A stretch of DNA of 6,336 nucleotides from CAYPLH01 sp964411505 (GCA_964411505.1 CAYPLH010000112.1:1-6336); one strand, 5' to 3'; counted from the first letter of the stretch, positions 1 to 6,247 are shown. Program-made: numbers and translations. The notes: generated from the letters alone by a model not told the origin.

Positions 1-94
1 CAAACATTAACTTTTATAATGTTTTTATAGAGTTTTATAAGTTTTGTATAACGGAGTTGAGCTTTCCTCCCTTTATGCTGGGTGTACCTGTGCC

Positions 95-1111
95 TTATTT
101 ATGTTTTTGTACAACTGATATCATCGCCAAATAATTCTCTATCGGAACATATTCAGGTATGCTGTTACCGGAACCTAAAGCGTAGCCACCTCTATCGGAG
201 GTTCTTTTTAGCATAGCCATAGAACGCTCACGGATTTCTTCGGTTGATCTTGTGCAAATAAAGTTTACATCTATTCCACCAAGAATTGCTATATCCTTAT
301 GCCAGCGTTCATATGCTTCTTCTATTGGAATAATGTTGTCTTCAAATGAGTGTTTTGCATCATATTTCATATAGTTTATAATATCGTCCATAACGCTTTC
401 GAGGTTCCCGCAGGAATGTAATATAGCGGGTTTCCCGGAAGCATGTATTACATCAACAATATTTTTGTGCCAAGGGAATACGTATTTGCGCATATCTGTT
501 GGGGATAACATGGTTTGAGTATTAAAGCCCCAGTCATCATTAGAAACTAAAGCTCCAACCGAATCAAAGCTGCTGCATATTTTATAATATTCGACAAGCC
601 GAGATCCCACAGCATCGAATAGTTCACGGGCAAGGTCCGGTTCATCAGCGAGCATAAAGCACAATGCATCATAGCCTACCAGGTCAATCACGTTTTCCAG
701 TACACCACCAGGTCCCATTATTATAAGCTTCATTCCTTCAGCCAGCTCATCTTTAAGTATATCAAGCCTTGAATAATCAGAATTTGACGGGCTTTGCCAG
801 GGATATTCCGTAAATGTTTTGTAGTCATATATTAGAGGGCTCTCATTAAGCGAGATAGTTTTCTGCTTAATATGCGCACGCGTTCTAAAAGTAAAATCGG
901 AGCCGTGAATTAATGCATAATCATATCCTCCGTTTTTAAAACCTCTTATCCGCAGCTTTAAGTTATAAAAATTATCTTCTTGTGATGGTAAATCATTTTG
1001 CGAAAGATGTGCATAAACAATGGGGTTCATAAATAACTCAAACAATACCGGACGGTCAGGTATCTCCCGCTTTAACACCTTCAAAAGATTCCCAAAATCA
1101 TGCTTTGACAT
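95..1111 (-). CDS. URO-D/MtaA-like (uroporphyrinogen decarboxylase-fold) protein
   Basis: A 338-residue protein that looks like the uroporphyrinogen decarboxylase-fold family (HemE/MtaA/CmuA relatives). These are TIM-barrel enzymes that either decarboxylate uroporphyrinogen or transfer methyl groups to and from corrinoids. Visible marks are a His-Ser-Cys-Gly segment at about residues 232-235 (H232 and C234 resemble the zinc-binding His-x-Cys of the methyltransferase branch), ILGGID at 276-281, and a C-terminal GSGNSIPEYVPIENY stretch at 313-327, the usual family ending. It lacks the N-terminal arginine-rich signature of true HemE, so heme synthesis is unlikely. The start is well set: AAGGAGGA lies 6 nt upstream on the minus strand (1125-1118). 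It is transcribed divergently from the AraC-type gene, so that regulator may control it. No corrinoid protein is nearby. Fold and family are reasonably sure; substrate and reaction are unknown. Confidence 0.85.
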   Translation of the reverse strand: MSKHDFGNLLKVLKREIPDRPVLFELFMNPIVYAHLSQNDLPSQEDNFYNLKLRIRGFKNGGYDYALIHGSDFTFRTRAHIKQKTISLNESPLIYDYKTFTEYPWQSPSNSDYSRLDILKDELAEGMKLIIMGPGGVLENVIDLVGYDALCFMLADEPDLARELFDAVGSRLVEYYKICSSFDSVGALVSNDDWGFNTQTMLSPTDMRKYVFPWHKNIVDVIHASGKPAILHSCGNLESVMDDIINYMKYDAKHSFEDNIIPIEEAYERWHKDIAILGGIDVNFICTRSTEEIRERSMAMLKRTSDRGGYALGSGNSIPEYVPIENYLAMISVVQKHK

Positions 1112-1117
1112 TTAAAA

Positions 1118-1125
1118 TCCTCCTT
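1118..1125 (-). promoter_or_regulatory. Ribosome binding site of the URO-D-like gene
   Basis: On the minus strand this reads AAGGAGGA, a near-perfect anti-Shine-Dalgarno match, 6 nt before the ATG at 1111-1109. It fixes the start of the URO-D-like gene. Confidence 0.8.
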
Positions 1126-1274
1126 CAAAACCAGACTTAATATTTATTGGTAGTACTACAGCTAAGTATATGAATTAATTCTGATAGGATTTCAGACATG
1201 AAGCCTTTGTCTTAAGTTCCTCTCAGGTAAATTTTATGCATTGTATTAATTAATTTTTCGCAAGTAGTAGCAAC

Positions 1275-1303
1275 TTTAAATAAGCAGTAATTTCATGTAT
1301 AAT
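1275..1303 (+). promoter_or_regulatory. Candidate promoter of the AraC-type regulator
   Basis: TTTAAA (1275-1280, 4 of 6 against TTGACA) and TATAAT (1298-1303, perfect) are separated by 17 bp. Two further TATAAT boxes overlap or follow it (1303-1308 and 1315-1320), so the exact -10 in use is uncertain. It would give a leader of about 95 nt before the ATG at 1406. In such AT-rich DNA, TATAAT matches arise by chance, hence the modest confidence. Confidence 0.4.
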
Positions 1304-1405
1304 ATAATATAGAATATAATGGTATTAAATTATTTTAGCTACACATTAATAATCATGTTTTTAACAATAATTACTTTTAGCAATATTAAGTGAGTAGGTA
1401 TTTTT

Positions 1406-2266
1406 ATGAAACCACTTCGTGAAGAAATAAATATGCCGGACAGAATGTTTCCTATGAGGATGTTTGTAAACAGGGCGATTGGTCCGCGTGTGTATGTTCA
1501 CCCTCATTGGCATGAGGAAATTGAAGTTTTATATGTACTGGAAGGCGGTGCTGTTCAACAGGTTAACAAACGATTCTTCAATATAGAAAAAGAAGACCTT
1601 ATTATTATTGGGAGTGATGAGATACATTCAACCTATACCGAGCATGATAAGAATACTGATATCCTTGTTCTTCAATTTAAACCGTTTATGCTTGGTTCAA
1701 CTCATAATATAAAGCCAGAAGATGATTTACTTGAAGTGTTTTGTAGGCGATTAAGCTACCCAGAGCCAATAAAACCTTCAGAACTGGGAGCAAATGAATT
1801 GGCTGAGTGCATGAAAAAGTTGTATTGTGAATGGACGGCTAAACCACCGGCATTTGAAATGTTTATTAAATCTGGAATATACGGATTTATTGGATATGCT
1901 ATACGCTTTTTTAAAGAAAATTCTCAAATAAGGGATGATGAAAATAGGAACCGGTTAGTAAAAACAATGCTTCAAAAAACCTTTGATTTAATTGATGAAA
2001 AATATGCATATGATTTAACCCTTGGACAGGCAGCTTGTGCATCTAACTTAAGTGTATCTCACTTTTGCAGGCTGTTTAAAAAATGCACAGGTATGACATT
2101 TACAGATTATCTGACCCGGTATAGAATAAACATGGCTGAGAATTTTCTCAAATCGGGCAAAAATGTTACAGAGACTGCTTGCTTGTGTGGGTTTAACAGC
2201 ATTAACTCATTCACTCGTGCATATAAAAGAATAAAAGGCGAACCCCCTTCTTTAATTATGAGATAA
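1406..2266 (+). CDS. AraC-family transcriptional regulator with N-terminal cupin sensor domain
   Basis: A 286-residue cytoplasmic DNA-binding regulator, usual length for two-domain AraC proteins. The N-terminal half is a cupin-type sensor: HPHWHEEIE at about 32-40 (H34, H36, E40 as the typical cupin cluster), followed by the strand pattern LYVLEGGAVQQVNKR and a GSDEIHS turn at 69-75. Such domains usually bind a sugar or a related small molecule. The C-terminal third holds two helix-turn-helix motifs: the first at about 205-227 (LTLGQAACASNLSVSHFCRLFKK), the second at about 253-276, with the family signature CGFNSINSFTRAYKRIKGEPPS at 261-282. The start has only a weak ribosome site (TAGGT around 1395-1399); a later ATG (residue 10) is possible. 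Divergent from the URO-D-like gene and upstream of the oxidoreductase and sulfatase genes, it is the likely local activator of carbohydrate use. Its ligand cannot be read from the sequence. Confidence 0.92.
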   Translation: MKPLREEINMPDRMFPMRMFVNRAIGPRVYVHPHWHEEIEVLYVLEGGAVQQVNKRFFNIEKEDLIIIGSDEIHSTYTEHDKNTDILVLQFKPFMLGSTHNIKPEDDLLEVFCRRLSYPEPIKPSELGANELAECMKKLYCEWTAKPPAFEMFIKSGIYGFIGYAIRFFKENSQIRDDENRNRLVKTMLQKTFDLIDEKYAYDLTLGQAACASNLSVSHFCRLFKKCTGMTFTDYLTRYRINMAENFLKSGKNVTETACLCGFNSINSFTRAYKRIKGEPPSLIMR

Positions 2267-2340
2267 AATACTATAGTCTGATCCTTGCAACCATCATCTA
2301 GTACTGGACCATCGTCGCTGGTAAAAAGAATTGCTGTAGT

Positions 2341-2517
2341 GCGAATGCTTCTCGGATTTTATATAATTGTCGCAGACAAGGTATAAAAATAAGTAGTACT
2401 GTTGATGTGCTGATTGCACAAGTTGCCATTGAAAATAGACTATTTCTTCTTTTTCTTTTTGATGATAATGATTACCCTAAAATTGCAAGGATTGAGAAAG
2501 GCTTAAAAGAATTCTGA
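2341..2517 (+). pseudogene. C-terminal remnant of a VapC-like PIN-domain toxin
   Basis: A frame open from 2302 to the TGA at 2515-2517 (preceded by TAG at 2299), with no start codon. From 2341 it resembles the C-terminal part of VapC toxins, PIN-domain ribonucleases that cut RNA. It reads ASRILYNCRRQGIKIS, then STVDVLIAQVAIENRLFLL, then DDNDYPKIARI. The family pattern is A-x-x-Y-x-x-C-R-x-x-G, S-x-x-D-x-L-I-A-x-x-A-I, then D-x-D-[FY]-x-x-I-A. The two C-terminal acidic sites survive, but the N-terminal half with the other catalytic acids is missing. The 2302-2340 part of the frame does not look like a PIN domain. No VapB antitoxin is visible. It is therefore a dead fragment next to a second toxin-antitoxin system. 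The assignment rests on pattern recognition, not on a search. Confidence 0.7.
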
Positions 2518-2602
2518 CAGTTAAGTATAAATGGATTTACAGCGATGTAACTGTACTATTTTTAAGTAGAAGATGATTTTGTCATACTTAATTAATTAGA
2601 GA

Positions 2603-2632
2603 TAGTGTTTATATATAAGGGTGTGCTATAAT
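2603..2632 (+). promoter_or_regulatory. Candidate extended -10 promoter of the mntA-hepT operon
   Basis: TGCTATAAT at 2624-2632 is a perfect extended -10 (TG, one base, TATAAT). The -35 region (TAGTGT at 2603-2608, 18-bp spacer) matches poorly, which is common for extended -10 promoters. It is followed by an inverted repeat at 2645-2669 and a leader of about 130 nt before the antitoxin ATG at 2769. A second TATAATATGA occurs at 2731-2740 but has no good -35. Confidence 0.5.
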
Positions 2633-2644
2633 ATGATTATAATC

Positions 2645-2669
2645 CAGAAAGTCACAGAGTAACTTTCTG
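2645..2669 (+). repeat. Inverted repeat in the leader of the toxin-antitoxin operon
   Basis: CAGAAAGT (2645-2652) and ACTTTCTG (2662-2669) are exact reverse complements separated by 9 nt. The repeat lies just downstream of the candidate -10, where an operator for an autoregulating antitoxin would sit. It could equally form a small RNA hairpin in the 5' leader. No run of T follows, so it is not an obvious terminator. Confidence 0.45.
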
Positions 2670-2754
2670 CTGCAAATTGTGCATGTATAGCTATAATTTG
2701 GAAGAACAAAGAGATGTTTTGGGTATCAATTATAATATGAGCTTCAGCGAAAAG

Positions 2755-2759
2755 AGGAG
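2755..2759 (+). promoter_or_regulatory. Ribosome binding site of the MntA-like antitoxin
   Basis: AGGAG lies 9 nt before the ATG at 2769 and supports that start. Confidence 0.7.
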
Positions 2760-2768
2760 TAACGAGTC

Positions 2769-3176
2769 ATGTTTATTGACAATCAGCAGGAAATAGAAAA
2801 ACAATTAAAAGATATTATCTTAAAGTATGATATAAGCTTGCTTGTTACTTTTGGCTCTTACAATACTGATAGATTCACACAAGATAGCGATATTGATACT
2901 GCCTTTATTTCCAAGAGAAAATTAATGTCTAATGAAAAATTACACCTTCTTGAAGACTTGGTTTTTTATTTCCGTAGAGATAGGATAGATTTGGTTGACC
3001 TCTCAAAATCAGAACCGCTTCTTTCTTATGAAATTGCATGCAATTCCAGAATAATATATGAGGAGAATTCAAGTTATTTATTTTTTAAGTTAAAAGCTTC
3101 ATCAAGATATGCGGATACAAAGTCGATAAGAGGCTTGAGAAAGGCATACCTTATGGAGCAAACGAGCTTAATGTAA
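2769..3176 (+). CDS. mntA: MntA-type nucleotidyltransferase antitoxin
   Basis: A 135-residue minimal nucleotidyltransferase (polymerase-beta fold) of the MntA antitoxin type. In the characterised MntA-HepT system this enzyme adds AMP units from ATP to a tyrosine beside the HEPN toxin's active site and so blocks its RNase activity. The catalytic signature GSX10DXD is intact: G29-S30, ten residues, then D41-I42-D43. A likely third catalytic acid is D74 in DRIDLVDL (71-78). The C-terminal helix YADTKSIRGLRKAYL is typical of the family. Length is normal and no frame damage is seen. The start is supported by AGGAG 9 nt upstream. The hepT frame begins 24 nt after the stop, so the two are probably one transcript. 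The antitoxin looks functional while its partner is cut short. It is unlikely to be an aminoglycoside-type nucleotidyltransferase, which would be much longer. Confidence 0.9.
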   Translation: MFIDNQQEIEKQLKDIILKYDISLLVTFGSYNTDRFTQDSDIDTAFISKRKLMSNEKLHLLEDLVFYFRRDRIDLVDLSKSEPLLSYEIACNSRIIYEENSSYLFFKLKASSRYADTKSIRGLRKAYLMEQTSLM

Positions 3177-3200
3177 GATTTTACCCTAGGAGATGATTGA

Positions 3201-3521
3201 ATGTTCGGATTTGAGATAGCAGTTAGTAAATTGTTGAAACTAAAAGAATATATTGAACTATTGGAAAAAATAAAACCAGCATCATTTGAAGAATATATGG
3301 CTGATATAAAAACAAAGTACACAGTAGAAAGAATCGTACAGCTAATAGTAGATATTGCGTTGGATATAAATAATATTGTGCTAGCATATTTGAGAAAACC
3401 ACCTGCGCCAGATTATTTTAATTCTTTTATTGATCTTGGTTTATATGGAGTATTAGATAATGTTTTTACTGTATCGATTGCTCCATCAACAGGGTTAAGG
3501 AACAGATTAGTGCATGAATAG
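3201..3521 (+). CDS. hepT: HEPN-domain toxin HepT, truncated by an in-frame amber codon
   Basis: A 106-residue frame matching the HepT (DUF86-like HEPN) toxin, an RNase that MntA silences. It begins MFGFEIAVSKLLKLKEYIELL, the usual family opening, continues with helix VERIVQLIVDIALDINNIVLAYL (about 44-66) and GLYGVLDNVF (79-88), and reaches the active-site segment RNRLVHE (100-106). R100 and H105 form the R-X4-H catalytic pair. The next codon (107), which should be the tyrosine of RX4HXY, is TAG at 3519-3521. The frame stays open and family-like for another 34 codons to TAA at 3624-3626, so the ancestral protein was 141 residues, normal for HepT. AGGAG (3188-3192) sits 8 nt before the ATG. 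The truncated form lacks the last helix and is probably inactive. A readthrough product, a deliberately unmodifiable short form or a sequencing error are the alternatives. Confidence 0.88.
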   Translation: MFGFEIAVSKLLKLKEYIELLEKIKPASFEEYMADIKTKYTVERIVQLIVDIALDINNIVLAYLRKPPAPDYFNSFIDLGLYGVLDNVFTVSIAPSTGLRNRLVHE

Positions 3522-3626
3522 GAAGATATTAACGATGAAATTGTATTTGCCAGCATTAACAAGGTTATTGATATGTACCGGAGGTATTTGGTGTTAATCA
3601 GTAAATTTATTAATGAACAAGAGTAA
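3522..3626 (+). pseudogene. Detached C-terminal tail of hepT after the amber codon
   Basis: The 34 sense codons after the TAG at 3519-3521 stay in the hepT frame and read EDINDEIVFASINKV, then IDMYRRYLVLISKFINEQE, ending in TAA at 3624-3626. HepT proteins normally continue after RX4HXY with just this kind of sequence (x-I-D-x-E-I-V-x-x-x-I, then a last helix). Nothing else in the frame is broken, so a single base change (TAT or TAC to TAG) explains the lesion and it looks recent. There is no ribosome site or suitable start for separate translation. Confidence 0.8.
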
Positions 3627-3656
3627 AATTGTAACACCACGTTACATAATAAAGCT

Positions 3657-3663
3657 AGGGGGG
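3657..3663 (+). promoter_or_regulatory. Ribosome binding site fixing the GTG start of the oxidoreductase
   Basis: AGGGGGG lies 6 nt before the GTG at 3670. An in-frame ATG exists at 3613, but it falls inside the hepT tail, has no good ribosome site, and would add 19 residues before the Rossmann strand. The GTG is therefore preferred. Confidence 0.6.
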
Positions 3664-3669
3664 ATTGAA

Positions 3670-4659
3670 GTGAAGGTTTGTATTATTGGTTCAACTGGTC
3701 ATATAGGTTATGTATTTGAGAGAATTAATAACCTGAAAGACATTGAAATAGCAGGGGTTGCTCCGAGTACTGAAGGAGAAAACATCGATCGGACTTATAG
3801 TATTTCGGTTAAAAATGGTTTCTCGCCGGTAAGATATGATAACTATATAAATATGCTTGATGACATTAAACCTGATATAACTGTGGTAGCAAGTTATTTT
3901 TGTGATCATGCAAGAGTGACCATTGAAGCTTTGAAAAGAGGGTCGCATATATTTGTAGAAAAGCCTGTTGCTGTCGATTTAGAAGAGCTTAACAAAGTCG
4001 AAAGCATACAAAGAGAGTCAGGACGATATCTTTGTTCAATGTTCGGACTCCGGTATTCACCACATTTTAATACAGCGTGGAGGGCTGTAAAGGACGGAAA
4101 AATTGGCAGGGTAAGGCTCATGAATGCACAGAAATCCTACAAGCTTGGTAACCGTCCTGAATATTACAAGAAGCGGTCTACATATGGAGGAACAATTCCC
4201 TGGGTTGGGAGTCATGCAATAGACTGGCTTTATTGGTTTAGTGGAGAGATTTTTAAGTCAGTGTATGCAAATCATACAACCATGTTTAATAAAGATAATG
4301 GTGAAATGGAAATGTCAGCCCTTTGCCACTTTGTTTTATCCAATGATGTTTACGGATCTGTAAATATGGATTTTTTAAGACCTGAAAGTGCTCCTACCCA
4401 TGGTGATGACAGGATAAGAATTGCAGGTACTGAAGGAGTAATTGAAGTGAGGCACGGAAAAGTATATTTGATTAATAATGAAGTGGAGGGCGAACAAGAA
4501 CTTGTGCTATTACCCAAAAAGTATATGTTTGAAGATTTTGTGAAGCAGGTAAGGGGAGAAGCTGAATGCATAATAAATGCAGAGGATACCTTTGCTGTTA
4601 CCAGAGCATGTCTTCTTGCTAGACAATCTGCAGATGAAAACAGGGTAGTTGAGTTCTAA
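3670..4659 (+). CDS. Gfo/Idh/MocA-family NAD(P)-dependent oxidoreductase
   Basis: With the GTG start this is a 329-residue cytoplasmic dehydrogenase of the Gfo/Idh/MocA family, which oxidises or reduces sugars, inositols and their derivatives using NAD(P). Numbered from the GTG, the N-terminal Rossmann strand is MKVCIIGSTGHIG, with glycines at 7, 10 and 13 in place of the more common GxGxxG. The family motif EKP is at 97-99 (HIFVEKPVAVDLEEL); its lysine is a conserved catalytic and cofactor-contact residue. The C-terminal domain carries GGTIPWVGSHAIDWLYW at 173-189, where H182 and D184 are the usual substrate-site residues. Length is normal and no damage is seen. It starts 43 nt after the end of the hepT tail and is followed after 56 nt by the sulfatase gene, with which it may share a transcript. 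Its exact sugar substrate cannot be told; a uronate, inositol or desulfated sugar is possible. Confidence 0.88.
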   Translation: MKVCIIGSTGHIGYVFERINNLKDIEIAGVAPSTEGENIDRTYSISVKNGFSPVRYDNYINMLDDIKPDITVVASYFCDHARVTIEALKRGSHIFVEKPVAVDLEELNKVESIQRESGRYLCSMFGLRYSPHFNTAWRAVKDGKIGRVRLMNAQKSYKLGNRPEYYKKRSTYGGTIPWVGSHAIDWLYWFSGEIFKSVYANHTTMFNKDNGEMEMSALCHFVLSNDVYGSVNMDFLRPESAPTHGDDRIRIAGTEGVIEVRHGKVYLINNEVEGEQELVLLPKKYMFEDFVKQVRGEAECIINAEDTFAVTRACLLARQSADENRVVEF

Positions 4660-4700
4660 TGAGTTCAGATAAATAAATATCTTGCTATAGACGCAAGCTT

Positions 4701-4705
4701 AGGAG
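4701..4705 (+). promoter_or_regulatory. Ribosome binding site fixing the TTG start of the sulfatase
   Basis: AGGAG lies 10 nt before TTG at 4716. The nearby ATG at 4706 is in another frame, and the first in-frame ATG (residue 17) falls inside the conserved metal-site strand, so TTG is the best start. Confidence 0.65.
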
Positions 4706-4715
4706 ATGTATAGCA

Positions 4716-6194
4716 TTGAATCAAGAACAGCACACAAAAAAACATCCGAATATTATTATAATGTATGCTGATGACCTCGGATTTGGAGATGTTGGATGTT
4801 ATGGCGCCGTGGATATTGAGACACCCAATATTGACCGAATTGCCTCTATGGGCATTAAATTTACAAATGCCTATTCTGTTGCAGCTACATGTACACCAGC
4901 CCGATATGGTCTGCTTACTGGAGCGTATCCATGGCGCAATAAAAGCGCTAAAATTTTACCTGGAGATGCTCCTTTGATTATTGAGCCAGGATCTCTGACA
5001 ATAATGAGTATGTTACAAAAGGCTGGTTATGTTACTGGAGTCACGGGAAAGTGGCATTTAGGACTTGGAATGGGTAACATAGATTGGAATGAGGAGATTA
5101 ACCCCGGTCCCCTTGAGCTGGGATTTAACTATTCCTTTATTATGGCAGCAACAAATGATCGAGTTCCTTGTGTTTATGTTGACGGAAGAAAAGTGGACAA
5201 GCTTAGCGCTGATGACCCAATTAAAGTTTCTTATGATAAAGACAATCCGATTGTAGGGGTACCTACTGGAAAAGATAATCCTGAACTCCTGCGCATGAAA
5301 TACAGTAGTGGACATGATGGCAGCATCATAAATGGGGTAAGTCGTATTGGTTATATGCAGGGTGGAGCCTCGGCTATCTGGAAAGATGAAGAGATGGCTG
5401 AAGTTTTTCTTAATAAATCAGTCTCGTTTATCACTGAAAATGCTGGTAATCCATTTTTTCTGTACTATGCTTTTCATCAGCCTCATGTTCCGCGACTACC
5501 AGGACCAAGGTTCGCAGGAAAAACCAAACTTGGTCCAAGAGGTGATGTGATTGCGGAAATGGACTGGTGTGTAGGTGAGATACTTAAGACTTTGGATAAA
5601 TTGAATCTGACAGATAATACCTTAATTATTTTCACCAGTGATAATGGTCCGGTACTTGATGATGGATATGAAGACAGGGCTGTAGAGTTAAATAACATGC
5701 ATACGCCAGCAGGTCCATATCGTGGAGGTAAGTATAGCATGTATGAAGGTGGTGTCCATGTTCCGTTTGTCTTAAGCTGGAAGGGAAATGTAGAACAAAG
5801 GGAATCATCAGCTCTGGTAAGTCAGGTTGATATATTTGCATCACTGGCATCTTTAGTTGGTCAACCGCTACCGCCAGATGCAGCTCCCGATAGTTTTAAT
5901 ATTTTGGATGCTTTCATTGGGAAAGATGAAGTTGGTCGGTATGAGCTTTTAACCGAGGGGGTAACTAATAAAGTTGTGCTGCATCAGGGTAAATGGGTTT
6001 ACATTCCTCCTTATGAAGGCCCGAAAATTAACAAGCATTGTAATATTGAATTGGGTAATTCCGATGAGCCTCAGCTTTACAACATAGAAGATGATATTAG
6101 CCAAAGATTAAATGTAGCTGGACAATATTCGGATGTTTTAAATAGCATGTCAAAACGATTAAATGTAGTTTTAAACAGCGAAGCTACACGTTAG
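4716..6194 (+). CDS. Cys-type sulfatase (arylsulfatase A-like, S1 family), without signal peptide
   Basis: A 492-residue sulfatase of the formylglycine-dependent S1 family, which hydrolyses sulfate esters on carbohydrates or aryl compounds. Key sites are in order: NIIIMYADDLGFGDVG (12-27) with metal ligands D19 and D20; the maturation motif C59-T-P-A-R63, whose Cys59 must become formylglycine; GKWHLG (111-116) with K112 and H114; FHQPHVP (253-259); TSDNGP (307-312) with metal ligands D309 and N310; and RGGKYSMYEGG (336-346) with K339. The ending EPQLYNIEDDISQRLNVA (451-468) is the family's usual C-terminal block. All catalytic positions look intact. The protein starts directly at the catalytic domain with a charged MNQEQHTKKH and no hydrophobic leader, so it should act in the cytoplasm, probably on an imported sulfated saccharide. 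The Cys form can be matured by anaerobic radical-SAM enzymes; none is in this window. The substrate subfamily cannot be told. Confidence 0.93.
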   Translation: MNQEQHTKKHPNIIIMYADDLGFGDVGCYGAVDIETPNIDRIASMGIKFTNAYSVAATCTPARYGLLTGAYPWRNKSAKILPGDAPLIIEPGSLTIMSMLQKAGYVTGVTGKWHLGLGMGNIDWNEEINPGPLELGFNYSFIMAATNDRVPCVYVDGRKVDKLSADDPIKVSYDKDNPIVGVPTGKDNPELLRMKYSSGHDGSIINGVSRIGYMQGGASAIWKDEEMAEVFLNKSVSFITENAGNPFFLYYAFHQPHVPRLPGPRFAGKTKLGPRGDVIAEMDWCVGEILKTLDKLNLTDNTLIIFTSDNGPVLDDGYEDRAVELNNMHTPAGPYRGGKYSMYEGGVHVPFVLSWKGNVEQRESSALVSQVDIFASLASLVGQPLPPDAAPDSFNILDAFIGKDEVGRYELLTEGVTNKVVLHQGKWVYIPPYEGPKINKHCNIELGNSDEPQLYNIEDDISQRLNVAGQYSDVLNSMSKRLNVVLNSEATR

Positions 6195-6199
6195 GTGAT

Positions 6200-6247
6200 A
6201 TGAAAATACCTCAAGCAATATTAGATTTCGGAATGAGTGTGATCTGA
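6200..6247 (+). other. Possible 15-codon ORF just after the sulfatase gene
   Basis: ATG at 6200 opens MKIPQAILDFGMSVI and ends at TGA 6245-6247, 5 nt after the sulfatase stop. The only ribosome-site-like sequence is TAGGTGAT, which overlaps that stop. It could be the first codons of a lost downstream gene or simple chance. No family is recognised. Confidence 0.15.

Larger units (their letters stand above)
1112..1405. promoter_or_regulatory. Divergent intergenic control region between the URO-D-like and AraC-type genes
   Basis: About 294 bp without a gene, very AT-rich, lying between two divergent start codons, so it must carry promoters for both. Seen in it: a perfect 10-bp palindrome GTAGTACTAC at 1150-1159; a TATACT-like -10 on the minus strand (1170-1165) without a convincing -35; three TATAAT boxes on the plus strand (1298-1303, 1303-1308, 1315-1320); and a direct repeat pair, AATTATTTTAGC at 1328-1339 and AATTACTTTTAGC at 1369-1381. 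The repeat starts lie about four helical turns apart. AraC-family proteins often bind direct repeats near divergent promoters, so these are candidate operator sites. That role is an inference. Confidence 0.45.

Noticed and set aside
58..94. GGGAGG-like ribosome site on the minus strand just after the URO-D-like gene
   Set aside because: No ATG, GTG or TTG follows at a workable distance on that strand, so it does not support another gene.
3519..3521. Pyrrolysine encoded by the TAG in hepT
   Set aside because: HepT is not a known pyrrolysine protein, TAG also ends the sulfatase gene here, and no pylT or pylS is visible. A plain nonsense mutation is simpler.
3613..3669. An upstream ATG that would extend the oxidoreductase by 19 residues
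   Set aside because: It lies inside the hepT tail, has no proper ribosome site, and the Rossmann strand starts right after the GTG at 3670, which has AGGGGGG 6 nt upstream.
3074..3948. Minus-strand open frames opposite mntA, hepT and the oxidoreductase gene
   Set aside because: They are opposite strongly recognisable coding frames, have no family motifs and no convincing ribosome sites.
4681..4697. Small stem CTTGC/GCAAG between the oxidoreductase and sulfatase genes
   Set aside because: Only 5 bp with a 7-nt loop and no T-run; expected by chance.
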